Below are positions 11,130-22,311 of a stretch of DNA of 64,000 nt, one piece after another. This DNA is from Tenebrio molitor (taxonomy: Eukaryota; Arthropoda; Insecta; Coleoptera; Tenebrionidae). The notes under the pieces are model-generated. The model was not told where the DNA came from. It did no database searches and saw only the letters and a list, made by a program, of their open reading frames with translations. Numbering within the stretch: the stretch's first letter is position 1; the number at the start of each line of letters is the position of its first letter. The stretch spans positions 26,660,001 through 26,724,000 of the forward strand of contig NC_091046.1 in assembly GCF_963966145.1 (NCBI RefSeq), read 5' to 3'. A program made the translations under genes and the position numbers.

Positions 11130-13613
11130 CTTATCATATATTTCACAACAACGTAGTCTCCTATTTTCAGAATTTGTTTTGTCTCTAAATTTTTGTCGGT
11201 CCAATTTTTCGATTTGTTTTTGGTACTGTTTCTTTGTTCCTCTTCTACTTCCGTCAGATCGTCGGATCCGCTGGAACTACTCTCGTCTTCTCTTCTCTCT
11301 CCTTTACTTGAAGTCTTTTTCAATTCTTTTGCTTGAAAATGTTTCTCCATTTTTGTTTTTTTTGTTCTTACTGTATTATTTTTGTCATTTCTCTCTTGCT
11401 TTCTTTTGATTATTATATTTTTTTCAGCTTGGGAAGTACTTGCCTTCTGTTCTTTTTTAAGTTTTCTGAGTCTTGCTGCTTCTTCCTTCTCTTGTTTTGC
11501 TTTGTCTTGTTGCTCGTAATATTCTAACCATTTTAACGATGTAATTGCGAAAGGCATTTTTTTAGCATTTTTGCGTTTACAAACTTTCGTTTTGATGGGG
11601 CCAATGTAAATGTTTTTCCCAAACTTCAATATCAGTCTTTTCTCTAACAATAATGTTTGAAAGAACTTATATCTTCTTATCACTTTTAATACTTTCGATT
11701 CCCCTGTGTGAGGTATCTTGTGTATAAATCACAGTTGAGTGAGACGGTTTCTTCTTTTCAACAGTCTCAAAAACTCTGTCTAGAATAATTTCCATGATAA
11801 CTTTAATCATTACTGTATATTCTTCTGAAAATAAATTCGTGAATTCAGTTGTTTCATTTTTATCACCAAATTCTTTTATTTCAGTAGTTCCATTTATACT
11901 GTCAACAGGTTCAAATCTGTTGATTAGATTGTCACTATTTTTCGAATCACAGTTTGAAAAGGTGATTTGGTTTGCATCATCTAGCTCTTCTAATTTTTTC
12001 TTGTCAATTGCGTAATCGTCATTATTGTCAAATGCCGGGTATAAAACGCCATCGATTTCAAACGGCAAATCATTCAAAAATGTTTCTGTGAAGTCTTCGT
12101 ACGTAGGCTCCTGTTGAGCAATCCCGCCATTGTGAAAATTAAAGGCCGATTCGTTTGCTATAGAACTATTACTGTCAGATTTATTCTTAAAATCTGCACA
12201 GAACTTCCAAAGTGCGTAAGTAGTATCTTCGTTTGTGGCGTTATTTTCTAGATCCTCGTATTCAGCAAGTTTTGCAGTACCAAGGAAGTGATTCATTACT
12301 TTTAAACACGACTTACAGTTTTGAAACGTCAGTTCATTGTCACCTACTTTGGGTTTTGGAAATAGTTCATTCCTTCTAGTGGATATGCCTTTCGAAAAAT
12401 CTACATTGTCCGGATTTATTGGATAAAGACCGCAGATTTCAAACCCTTTTATTATGGTATTAGGCTGCGATGCTTTTTCAAAAGCTTCTTTAAATAGAGG
12501 GCAGAAGTTGTAGCGCGTTATAGATGCGCTAGTTTTTTGTTTGTGGGCTTGGCAAACTTTCTTCCACTCAACTTTTAAGGGTCTAAATATCGTAACATCA
12601 CATGGTTGAAGGATGTGTGTGGAATTCGGATAGAGACAATATAAAATAATTTTTTTCTTCACACAAAATTCATACATTCCGATACTGTAGTGGCTTTTGT
12701 GTCCGTCAATAAATAAAATTACCGGAAATGTAATTTGTTTTTCGACAAGCCAGTTGTAAAATACGTTGGCAACATATTCAAAAAAAGTTGCGGCGGTCAT
12801 CCAGGCACTGTCTGAGCGTCCAGTTTCCCAGGTACCTGGAACTGACAAAGCCAGCTCCTTGGGAATCCTTTTGTACGGAAAAAGCACCATGGGTGGAGCT
12901 GCAATTCCGGAAGCGCTGTAAGCGCACAACACAGTAATGGATTCTTTTTCGTTTCCAGATGAGATCTCATAAAAAATTTTGAAATTTTTAGAGATCGGTC
13001 CCAATACCAGCCCTGATTTTACGCAAGTCCTTACTCCAGTTTCGTCTGCGTTATATATCCGACAGGGGTACTCCATCATGTCTAGAAGATTGTGTTCCAA
13101 CAAGTATTGTTTCAAGTCCTGAAACCATTTTCTGATAGCAGTTTCAATTACCGCAGCACGCGACTTGGAAATTATTTCAGTATTACGTTTGACAATGTTT
13201 AGATGCCTTTGCAAAAATAATTTAAGCCATTTTTCTCCAGGCCTATTGTTTTTAAAAGGATTTGGCCTATTAGTTTCTGTCAAAATCTTCTGTACAGCGT
13301 CTTTTACTTCGGATGGATGCATCGGAAATCCCAATTTGGCTTTGGCAAGTATCCACTGTTCCAAACGGCTTTCTTCGAATTCGTCTAATACTGGCTTAGG
13401 ACCCATTTTCCTAATGTTAGGAGTTTTCGCGTTAATTTTATTATGAAGTGTTGACTTGGGAATGTTATATTTTTTTGAAGCCGAATTCAAAGATTCAATG
13501 CCGTCTTTTACATCTTGGATGGCTTTAGCAAGTACATCCTCTCCATACCGGAATCGACAGTATTTTTTGGCAGATTTCTGAGGTAGTTTTTGAACAGACT
13601 TCTCTTCACTCAT
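11130..13613 (-). pseudogene. Pogo/Tigger-like transposase, frameshifted and 3'-interrupted
   Basis: The start is taken at 13613 (MSEEKSVQKL), just after an acceptor-like TTTCAG. Domains in order: a psq-type HTH (residues ~20-70), a CENP-B/Tc5-type HTH (~75-140), then a DDE core with NADETGV (first Asp), FIDGHKSHYS (second Asp) and LQPCDVTIF (third acidic residue). A frame change near 11690-11710 passes into a basic, Lys/Glu-rich C-terminal segment (to ~11145) ending in a GDYVVVKY motif typical of insect Tigger-like proteins, which is cut by hAT copy 1 at 11129. The first 630 residues are open, so only the tail is damaged. In the family this protein binds the subterminal repeats and cuts at TA. 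Confidence 0.8.
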
Positions 13614-13691
13614 CTGAAATAAGATGCAAATAAGTACTTTCATTAATATCAATTAATTTTATTAAAAACTATTAGGTCCAAATATAAAATT

Positions 13692-14298
13692 CCAGTTAAT
13701 GAACACATCTTGTTCAGTGACTGAACTAGATTTAAGCGGCGTTCATTAACTGGCTGACTACAATTGACGTTGAAAATAATTTTATTAAAAGATAACCCTA
13801 TAAGCAGAAATTCATAAGGCAAATTTTCGCTTGATTTCATAAAAAACGCAAAAACCCAGTGAATGAACAGGGCGTTCATTTACTAGATATCACCCATTCT
13901 TTGGAACCAGTTATTGAACGTGGCTTAATATTGCAAATTTACATGAAAAATCAACCTGTTTCTGCACAAATTGTTAATTTGTTCAATTTACTTTACTCAC
14001 TCTAGGTTTCATTATTTCCGTCTAATTTGGTTTTAAAATATGGTTTTCTAGATAAGTATATCTAACTTACCTTAAACAAAATGGCTCCCAGCCTTTCGCC
14101 TGCTTACCCACACCACTTCTGACGAATATCCACAGAGCACAGTTGGATGTTAAAATTAATCTAATGAATGAACAAAATACCGCGCACGTGTAACTTTTGC
14201 CAAAAGCATGCGCGAACTATTTAAAAGCTACTGATTTCTTATTTTCAACGAAAAACCAGACTTTCGTTCATTTACTGGTCAGTGTTCATTCTCTAGGC
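13692..14298. repeat. Right subterminal repeats of the pogo element
   Basis: Copies of CCAGTNAATGAAC or its complement occur at 13692, 13741 (inverted), 13856, 13874 (inverted), 13907, 14266 (inverted) and 14284 (inverted). They mirror the left-end array at 7399-7779. Confidence 0.65.
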
Positions 14299-14309
14299 TA
14301 TTCACCCTA

Positions 14310-14706
14310 TAAGATATTGCTGCTGCGCGCTGCGGATTGTGGGAATAACAGCTCCACTCTCCACCAATCAGTTGCTCCAGAAAACGAGCCTGCGCATAAG
14401 TGCACTGCGTTTTGTATCTCGAGATCTTTGCTTCAGTCTCGTATCCACGTTACCTATATAGTAGTTAATAGATATATGCCTTCCACCGATCACCCAACAA
14501 GGAATGCCCGGTGGCGCCTCCCGGTACCGACCACGCAAGTGCCGCAGGTACTTGTCACAACGTCATCCCATTGATCTTATGGAAACGGATGGCCCGAACG
14601 TCCACTGACATACTCAAAAATGAGCGATGAGGTTTCACAACCGTATCAACACACTTATTAAGCGCAGTAACATGGAACTTTGTTTATTTAAAATTATAAT
14701 TGATAG
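14310..14706. other. Intergenic stretch, no gene recognised
   Basis: A 125-codon plus-strand frame (14197-14574) starts inside the pogo terminus and has no recognisable domain, so I do not call it. No RNA gene or repeat structure was seen. Confidence 0.45.
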
Positions 14707-14708
14707 TA

Positions 14709-15066
14709 CTATGGCGGACAATAAATTTAGGCCGGCAAATTTCTGACATTTCAAAAAAGTCAATGCAAGCTACCATTTATTGTCATTATGACTGATGTGT
14801 CAGTTTCTCAAACTGAAGGTTTTCAAGCTGTTTGGCATTTCCTTCGCCCTTTTCGTAACTTACAGATCATGACGCATTACCATAACTGATTTGTAGTAGC
14901 ACTTCTCTCTGGTGCACGCTTCTTTTCCCAATTTTAATTTTGATTATCGCTGTCACGATGACAAGAATGACAAAAATCGAAAATGGGGTTAGTTGAACAT
15001 AATGCCAGCTTCACATTTTGATGTCAAGCTAATGACAGGCCGGCCTAAATTTATTGTCCGTCATAG
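14709..15066. mobile_element. TA-flanked MITE with 28-bp inverted termini
   Basis: Left terminus CTATGGCGGACAATAAATTT is mirrored at the right end, and both ends are flanked by TA (14707-14708, 15067-15068). The interior is non-coding. This fits a Tc1/mariner-mobilised MITE. Confidence 0.8.
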
Positions 15067-15079
15067 TACAACTGTTATA

Positions 15080-16283
15080 TGTTACACCCAAAATATTATC
15101 GTTCATACCTCTGGGTCCAGCTTCACTAGTAGTTGCCGGAAACGATGTATTTCCCCTCAGTTTCGATATAATTTGTTCGTGATGGTTCTTATCTAGCTGT
15201 AAATACCGTTTTAATGAATTTGTACTGGAATGGCCACTGATTTTAATCAGTTGTGTTTCACCAATGCCATGTTTCGCAAGGTGTGAAATGGCAGTTGCTC
15301 TTATTGAATGATTTGGGATCTTTGTAGTGTCTGTGCTTAAACCGATTGCTTGTGCCGCAGATCTGGTCCATTTTGAAATTAGATTTTGCCCAACAGGACT
15401 ATTTTTATACCAAGTTGATGCACATTCACGCTTCCACTTCGGATTTGGCGTAAGAAAAAGTCTATTTTATTTGTCAGAAACTGGTCGATAGCTTGTCATT
15501 TTCTTGAACAACCTGGAATATTATTATTATATGTAGAAGTATGGATCAATTTTTAAATATAATGCACTTACCTAACAGGACAGATGTTTGTATTTGTTGC
15601 ATTGGTGATTAAAAACTTGCTTTGACTTAATCGTTTTGAGCCTCCCTGATCCGTTTTACTGAATAAAAGATTGTACTCCAAGCGTCCCGTAAATCTACCA
15701 GAATTATCCGTTTCTTCTGTAAAGTAGTGAAGAAGACAGTAGGTAGCCTCACCTCCACGCCAACATGGTTCGTATGATGCGATATAAAAAAAAAAAATGT
15801 TATAAGCCAGAGGGTGTGTCTTCATTTCAACAATTAATATTTTTTTTATATTCAACTTCGGTGAATGCGGAACAACTTTCTTTACGTTTCTTTAAATCCG
15901 ATTGCAGTTCACGACGTTTTGCGTCTCTTGCTTTTCTGGCTTTCTCAAATCTGATATCTGTAAACATGTCTATTTTTATTCCATACCTTGTAAAATATTT
16001 TTCTTGCAACTGTTTTGCAGTGCTGTTCCATAAAACTTTAACTACAGTTTCTTTATAATCTTTTCCCACATTTTTTCATATTAAATGCCCAATCAGCCAT
16101 TGCGGAGGCAATTTGCTCAATAGTCGCTGAATCATTCAAAACATATCCCTTTTCTTTGCAGAAAGTGTCGAACTGGGTCCACACATAGTTTTGGAACGAA
16201 CGGTGTTGCGCGGTGTTTCTGATGGATTCTTCAATTTCCTCGAGTGATTTATTTGAAAAACGTACTTCACTTGTAGGATTCAT
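15080..16283 (-). pseudogene. Crypton-type tyrosine recombinase (DUF3504-like), degenerate
   Basis: The reading starts at 16283 (MNPTSEVRFSNKS) and ends near 15080. The N-terminal helical region (16283-15830, two frames) has QNYVWTQFDTFCKEKG and a basic helix; the middle holds CWRGGEATYCLLHYFTEE near 15770-15720, and the C-terminal catalytic block holds IPNHSIRATAISHLAKHG and ISGHSSTNSLKRYLQ (15320-15190), matching the H-x-x-R, G-H and Tyr motifs of Crypton-derived DUF3504 proteins. A 55-bp GTAAGT...CAG intron is visible at about 15516-15570. Frame changes near 16070, 15830 and 15470 break the protein. Crypton recombinases integrate circular DNA by tyrosine-mediated strand exchange. Confidence 0.72.
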
Positions 16284-16460
16284 ATTTTAACCACAAACGC
16301 GAGGATACCTTCTCTTGTCAAAATTGTTTGTTGATTATTAATTTTGTTCGTCTCCATCGTTACATGTTCACGAAAACTCGATAATTTGATTCACAATGTC
16401 AATTTATTTTTTTGAAGTTACTTTTTGGTTAATAATTTTATTTATGCGATTTTCTAGCTG

Positions 16461-16620
16461 AATCTATTTCGAGCCGTTTTGATTTCCAGAAATTATTATT
16501 TCTCCCTGTCTCGTTCTTTTAGCGTAATCACCACTCACTGGCGTTCGTGGTGATTAATACGCTAAAAGAACTCGACAGGTCGAAATAATTTCCGGAAATC
16601 AAAACGGCTCTTAATAGATT
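16461..16620. mobile_element. Hairpin MITE
   Basis: AATCTATTTCGAGCCGTTTT at the left pairs with its complement ending at 16620; arms of ~70 bases enclose a short centre around TCACCAC/GTGGTGA. Non-coding. Confidence 0.75.
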
Positions 16621-16624
16621 AAAT

Positions 16625-16986
16625 CGCGCGTTCAAAAGAAATCCGGGGCTGAGTAGGCGTTGGAAAAAATAAACCGTTTAGAACAGTGTAAAGTTTGAAT
16701 TTCCCGCCGTTTGACACGAATCACAATTGTTTGTGTTTAATCGGGACATTATCGAATATGTTTGTTTTCAGCAAACGGTGCTCTTAGATATTTGCTTCCA
16801 GAATGGGAATCGTTATGTTATTCTATTTTTAATGTAAAACATTGCAAAAAAAGAAAGGAGAAAGATTTTTTGCTCTAAATTTTCGGTTAGCTGTCAACAT
16901 GCTTCAATTAATTTACCCTGTAAAAAAGCACAACAATCGACGGTTTCCAATGCCTTCCCAGCCCAGGATTTCATTTGAACGCGCGA
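16625..16986. mobile_element. MITE family A, copy 1
   Basis: Inverted termini CGCGCGTTCAAAAGAAATCC and the complement at the right end bracket ~360 bp. The interior matches a second copy at 20951-22062, including the segment TTTGAATTTCCCGCCGTTTG. Non-coding. Confidence 0.78.
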
Positions 16987-17880
16987 TATATGAAAACACA
17001 GTTGGTCTTTTTATTCTCTAAGATTTTAATATTGTCACATATAATTTCTATTAAATTTTCTTTTTCTCTTTCTATAAAATTTTTACATCGTTCCTCTTTT
17101 TATTCTCATTCTCCATCGTTTCAATTTCAAATGCCGACATGATAGATTTCACGCATTTTCAAGGCGATCTTCATTTACCAGGCCATGACACTGACCAAAG
17201 ACAGTGTGCTATGGAATGGCCTACCACAGTCTGGCAACATTGCTTCACCAACATTTGGTGAAAAAATTCGAAATCCACTAAACCTGTCATTGAATTTGCA
17301 TTTGTCAAATATGAGTGATCTAATTTTGCGACAGTTCAAAAATGCATTATCGCATTTTAATATACAGTTTAAATCCACATTGGGGACAGGAAAATAACGG
17401 TGCTCCTTACTGATAATATTTCAGATGTTCTGCTGTGTTCCGGGCTATTGAAACTGGTTGGGTATAAACTAACGCGAGGTGGGCATTTCCAACTTAAATA
17501 TGTATAACAATTTTGTTCTCCCCATTGCCTAAATCCCACCCCATTTCTTACAACTTGCTTCCCAGTCTCATTTCAATATTACTTTTTAAAGCCAAAAGAT
17601 TTTCCCCAGTGATTGTGTGGTCATTACTAATTTTGATTATTTCTTCCCAAAATGTAATTTCTTCGTAATTAGAAGTTATTGGCACCGAGTTTGGTAGAAG
17701 TCGTTTACTTTTGTCCCCATTTATATCTGTTCCCCTAAAATATTTAGCACAAGCATGGCTGCAACCGGATACGTCTTTTGACTGATATTTGACGTGAAAT
17801 CAACAGCGACAAAATTGTAGGTTATGTATACAGAACAACAAATAACAAACATAATAACAAAACGAAAAATTAACTAAAGG
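16987..17880. other. Intergenic stretch, no gene recognised
   Basis: Overlapping 67-76-codon frames on both strands at 17175-17397 have no known domain. The motif CTATGGAATGGCC near 17210 recurs inverted near 35010, hinting at a shared low-copy repeat, but I cannot define an element. Confidence 0.4.
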
Positions 17881-17884
17881 TAAT

Positions 17885-18264
17885 GCTCAAAGTGCCCCCC
17901 ATTTTGTTCTAAACATAAATTAACTCTTCTTTTCAGGCTCTCAAACACATTCACTAGCATGCTGGGTGTAATGATTTGATTCTTGAATAATTGCTGCTTG
18001 CAGCTCTTCCGCAGTATGTAATACATTTCTAAAAACATTGTCTTTCAAGAACCCAAATAAAGAAAAGTCTAGGGGGGTGAGATCTGGTGACCTGCTTGGC
18101 CAAACACCTTCACTAATAACTCTGTCACCAAAGTTTTGATGCAAATATCTCATTGTAGCACGAGCTGTATGCGCTCTTGGCGAGTCTTGCTGGAAATATC
18201 CAATTTGCCGCTCTTGGTCTGTGAGTTGGTTCAGAAACGGCTGTACCATGTACTGGATATACAA
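17885..18264 (-). pseudogene. Mariner-like transposase C-terminal fragment
   Basis: About 107 residues of the catalytic half remain: QIGYFQQDSPRAHTA (second catalytic Asp) and SRSPDLTPLDFSLFGFLKD (third Asp), as in DUF4817-type insect mariner-like transposases. The frame stops at 17941 after HASECV while similar coding may continue to ~17885. The 5' half is absent, cut near 18258 by the MITE next to it. Inactive. Confidence 0.75.
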
Positions 18265-18612
18265 CGTGTAACAGAAATAAGTACATTAATTTTAACCGGT
18301 AACAGAACTCGTCATGATGAACAATTTTTCTATGTACCACTTTTTCGAAATCGGCATTTTTTTTAACATTTTCCCCCCATAAATTAACGAGCCGTTCAGC
18401 CGTTTACGTAAACCTTCTAAGCACAGCGACCAGGTAGCGTGGTCTCCAGTGGCGGGTAGCGAAATTCGTGAAAAATTTTAAACAATTTTAACTCATTAAC
18501 AAGAACGTTTACAAAAAAAAATTATTTAGAAAAGTTGTTGTTCTTGATGAGTTTTATTACCAGTTAAAATTAATGTACTTATTTCTTGTATATACAACGT
18601 GTAACACGTTGT
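18258..18612. mobile_element. MITE with ~50-bp inverted repeats flanked by ATATACAACGTGTAAC
   Basis: AGAAATAAGTACATTAATTT near 18275 pairs with its complement near 18560-18590, and pairing extends through AACCGGTAAC. The 16-base string ATATACAACGTGTAAC occurs in the same orientation on both outer sides, and the right copy is part of a near-perfect palindrome (about 18590-18617). Confidence 0.7.
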
Positions 18613-18617
18613 ATATA

Positions 18618-19680
18618 CCATTCACGATGTTTTGGCATAAGGGGAGGCTATGATTTCATTTTTTAACGTTGGATACATGTTTGATTTCTGTCATCTCTGC
18701 TGTCACTAAAATGCCTGACATGCGGACCCATCAAAATGAACGTAACATGTTGCCGAATTTACCGTAATCATAATTAAACGACTTTAAAACGTATAGATGG
18801 TGTTTGTATTAGACTGCAGAATATATTTTCAGTAAGTTACAATGAAATCAAATTCTTTTTGTGTATAAATTGAATCGTAGTGAGTACAAGATAAATATGT
18901 AGCACGGATAGTGAAGGAAGAAACAACGATCCAATTGAAATGGCACAGGGGTTTTGTAACTTATAACTTCGCGATAGAGTTGTAAATTTGAGTCTATTTT
19001 GAAATGTACTCCTGAAATTTGCCAACATTTTTGTAGATATTGTGAAGAACTTATTTCGCAAGATTGGGCAAAATTAATGGGAAATATTTTACATATTTGA
19101 AAACGTTATTCCTTTAATAATTTCATTAGGAGAATCTGACTCGGAATTTGGTTGGGATTTTGATGCAGGTAATGATGATTCAGAATTTTCTAATGAAATT
19201 ATCGAAGTTAAATAGTTTATTTGCTCTTTTTTGTCATGGACGATGGGTGTGTAAATATTTTGCAGAAAGATTCGAATAAAGTAAGGCTTAATAAGTAGGT
19301 ACAAGATTTTATACGATCTAGTTACAGGAATGTTTTGGTTAACGTGAAAAATTCATTGAGAAGTTACTAACTGGTTGGTTAAAACACTGGTGGGTTATCT
19401 AAGTGATGCATAAATTGACAGGAGCCACTTCGTCTTTCAGTCCCGGTCCCTACTATTCTGTAGTCTGTTCAAGTCAGTTTCCTGTTTTGTTAAATTGGAT
19501 TAAAAATGTGTGAATATTGTTCTATTGCAAACTAGTAAAACTGACAACAATGCACTAGACAATGACGCAGTTTATAACCTCAAAGTTAGAAAAACATAAC
19601 CTAATTCAACAGACAGCTTTACTGCCAACTTAAATGTACTTTTTCCATGGCCTCCCCTTATGCCAAAACATCGTGAATGG
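18618..19680. mobile_element. TA-flanked element with ~32-bp inverted termini
   Basis: CCATTCACGATGTTTTGGCA at 18618 is mirrored at the right end (19680), with TA on both sides (18616-18617, 19681-19682). The 1.06-kb interior has two minus-strand frames (18837-19061, 19089-19304) without recognisable domains; it reads as non-autonomous or very degraded. Confidence 0.72.
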
Positions 19681-19869
19681 TATATATCTTTCCGAATTGA
19701 CGGTGAAGTTAAAAAACACTGGCCCATACACCCGCTGCACAGTGTAAGATTTTGCCAATCTAGTGGGACAAAATTATAAGATCAATGGAAAACCAATAAG
19801 TGTGATCAAAATTTAATAAAAATGCTTAGAAAAACCCGATAATACTTAACAAACATTTTATTTGAGATA

Positions 19870-20670
19870 TTACATACTGTTACCACTACTGGAATCGTCA
19901 GAGTCATCACAAAATGAATCACTGTCACTTTCGTGTAACTGTTCTTCACTTATTTGAATATTCGGTGCCTTTATGAGTTTTAAAACAGATTTCAATGACA
20001 TTATCAGTGGGTCCGAACTTATTAAAAGATTATGTAAGATATCTTCATTTCTTTTGACCCTTGATATCTTTCTGGCGTGTTCCAATCGAAATTTCTTAAA
20101 TTCTTTGTGTCGAGATTCCTGCGCCTCTTCAGACATCTGCCCAATTGGGAGCAAAAAATGTTCTATAACTTCTGGACCATGCATCAGTATCTTATGTAGA
20201 GTGACGGGCATTAGATACCAACTGTATAGAGCAACAAATAAATAAGCTGTTTCGTCGTAATAATCTTTAAAAGTAGGAATATTTATTTCGTATCCACATG
20301 TTAGAGTTCGCAGAATTATATAAAAACGCTCAATCAGATTTTGATCGACACCTGTTATGCTGGAAGCTACAGCAGCATCCTTAAAAAATCTTCTAGCACT
20401 ATTTCCATCATTCGTGTTGCCTCCTCCTTGTTTTGGGGTGTCTAATAGCAATCCTGTTTCCGATCGAAATTTGTCAATTATACATTTCTTTCTATTTGCG
20501 ACACTCTGTTTATCTTCCGGTTTTCGACATTGCCATTTCTTTACATCTAACCTGTACGCGATATGCAATATACATTCCATCAATCGTATTTGGGCATGTA
20601 GAGTAGATAAACCCCAAGAAAATGTAGCGGCATTACTTTTACGTTGACGTATTAGTTCCAAGTTGTTCAT
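19870..20670 (-). CDS. Unrecognised 266-residue protein, probably TE-associated
   Basis: The frame starts at an ATG at 20670 and is open to 19870. I do not recognise a named domain. It has a basic N-terminal third, a DGNSARRFF motif near residue 92, a hydrophobic segment (AYLFVALYSWYLMPVTLHKI) near residue 145, a helical charged region with SEEAQESRHKEFKKFR near residue 182, and a strongly acidic Ser/Asp tail. The general pattern resembles uncharacterised repetitive proteins seen in insect genomes (recollection of a family, not a search). It sits between a TA-flanked element and a small repeat, with no introns visible. It could be the C-terminal part of a larger TE protein. Confidence 0.45.
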   Translation of the reverse strand: MNNLELIRQRKSNAATFSWGLSTLHAQIRLMECILHIAYRLDVKKWQCRKPEDKQSVANRKKCIIDKFRSETGLLLDTPKQGGGNTNDGNSARRFFKDAAVASSITGVDQNLIERFYIILRTLTCGYEINIPTFKDYYDETAYLFVALYSWYLMPVTLHKILMHGPEVIEHFLLPIGQMSEEAQESRHKEFKKFRLEHARKISRVKRNEDILHNLLISSDPLIMSLKSVLKLIKAPNIQISEEQLHESDSDSFCDDSDDSSSGNSM

Positions 20671-20679
20671 TTCCTTGGA

Positions 20680-20832
20680 TTCGCGTTACGTTTTTCAGAT
20701 AACCGTGTACGCTAACGCCGGGGTTGCTAGGCGATAGCGTAACCGATTCATTACCGCCAGTTGTTTGAAATAGGGGTTACGGTAATTGCTCCCGAATAGC
20801 GTACCGGTTATTTTAACCGAACGTAACGCGAA
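20680..20832. repeat. Short inverted-repeat element
   Basis: TTCGCGTTACGT near 20680 and ACGTAACGCGAA near 20821 are inverted, enclosing GC-richer sequence rich in GTTACG/CGTAAC strings. It may be a small MITE immediately upstream of the 266-residue frame. Confidence 0.5.
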
Positions 20833-20950
20833 AACTCTATTATTCACGAGAGAGAACGAAGGGTAAAACTTAAATTTAATTTTCTGGAATGTTATCTCCA
20901 GCAATTTGTCAAATACTGACCAAAACATTCGTTAATTGGTACTTTAATTT

Positions 20951-22062
20951 TATAATGGGCGTTCAAATGAAATCCTGGGCTGAGTAGGCGTTGGAAAAAT
21001 TAAACCGTTTAGAACAGTGCAAAGTTTGAATTTCCCGCCGTTTGACACGAATGACATTTGTTTATGTTTAATCGGGACATATAGTAAATTCAAAAAACTC
21101 CTGGACTGTCAAAATTAAATTTTAAATAAAATGCTTGTTTTGACTGTACTTGGGTATATAATTTTTTCGCTAGAGTGTACCCACGTCAAAATCTAGTTAC
21201 AAAACACATTTAGGTTATGTTTTCCTTTTTAATCATTGAACTAAAAATGTTTTGAACACTTGAAACAAAATGCAGCAACTAAAAGAACCGGTGCAATTTA
21301 ATCAAGTTTATAAAAAACACAAAGAAAAACAGACAAACTGAAAACAGGTAAAAACTAAACAATAACCAAAATTGAAAATCGTCTCCCATACCTGTCTGAG
21401 TCAGATTCCGCTAAGGATATATTGGGTGGAACATTTCTAATACCCATATAGTTAACCAATCAGCTTAATTAGGTTTTCATTTTCACAATGCAGATGCTGT
21501 TCCTCCACAGTTGGATTAAAATCAGAAACGTTTTTTTGTTGAAGGTATGACTTCATAATACATATAATAAAATAATTTGTTTGGCCCTCTTCTCTCGCGC
21601 CACCATAGTTCGTTTTGAATTTTCCATTTTGACCTTTTTACTTAAATACTTAAATAATTTTGCAATTTATTTGACAATGTCAATTTAAACAAATGAATAG
21701 TTTGAAAAATCAAAAAATCATAGATACCGGCCGGGCAATATCAAAATAACTAGTGATTTAACCAACCTAACAACTCCAATTTTCATTTTGACAGTCCAGA
21801 TGTTTTTTGAATAGACTTTAATTGAACATGTTTATTTTCAGCAAAGGGTGCACTTAGATATTTGCTTCGAGAATAGGAATCGTTAAGTTATTCTATTTTA
21901 ATGTAAAACATTGCAGAGAAAGAAAAAAAAAGAAGATTTTTTTGGTTCTAAATTTTAGGTTAGCTGTCAACATGCTCCAATTAATCTACGCTTTAAAAAA
22001 GCACAACACTTGACGGTTTCCAACGCCTTCTCAGCCCAGGATTTCATTTGAACGCGCGTTAT
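20951..22062. mobile_element. MITE family A, copy 2, with nested insertion
   Basis: The two ends and flanking interior match copy 1 (16625-16986). The central 0.74 kb (21083-21816) is an insertion absent from copy 1. Confidence 0.78.
21083..21816. mobile_element. Inverted-repeat element nested in MITE A
   Basis: Left end ATTCAAAAAACTCCTGGACT, continuing into TGTCAAAAT, pairs with the right end around GACAGTCCAGATGTTTTTTG. Comparison with the uninterrupted copy 1 shows the joint. Interior AT-rich, non-coding. Confidence 0.68.
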
Positions 22063-22176
22063 AATAAAAACATAGCTTTCACTATATCCTATATCCTCTG
22101 AAATACATTCTAAGTTTTAAAAGCTCCTCTTCTCTCGTGGATTGGATATTTAGATGCAGCATAACATTAAATATAA

Positions 22177-22292
22177 CGTACGATCAATTAAAAAAAAATC
22201 GAGTTACCTGGATTGTGCTATTCTGATGCTTTGATTGGTTCAAACCACCATTTTCGCCTACTCTGATTTTTTTTTTATTTGATCGCACGGTA
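22177..22292. repeat. Small inverted-repeat element
   Basis: CGATCAATTAAAAAAAAA on the left pairs with TTTTTTTTTATTTGATCG on the right. About 115 bp, non-coding. Confidence 0.55.
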
Positions 22293-22311
22293 CATATTCT
22301 AGCATGCAGAT

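Larger units (their letters stand above)
7388..14307 (-). mobile_element. Pogo/Tigger-type DNA transposon with nested insertions
   Basis: The element is bounded by inverted termini GGGTGAATCGCCCAGTAAAT (7388) and its imperfect complement ending ATTCACCC (14307), each flanked by TA (7386-7387 and 14308-14309), the duplication expected for the IS630-Tc1-mariner superfamily. It encodes a pogo-like transposase on the minus strand and carries multiple copies of a CCAGTNAATGAAC motif near both ends. Nested inside are a hairpin MITE (7427-7562) and hAT copy 1 (8425-11129). Without the two nested elements it would be about 4.1 kb. Confidence 0.8.

Noticed and set aside
8417..11137. 8-bp target duplication for hAT copy 1
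   Set aside because: Flanking octamers TTAATTGG and CTTATCAT do not match; termini are clear but the duplication is not.
14197..14574. A 125-codon plus-strand frame as a gene
   Set aside because: It begins inside the pogo terminal region, crosses the terminus and has no domain.
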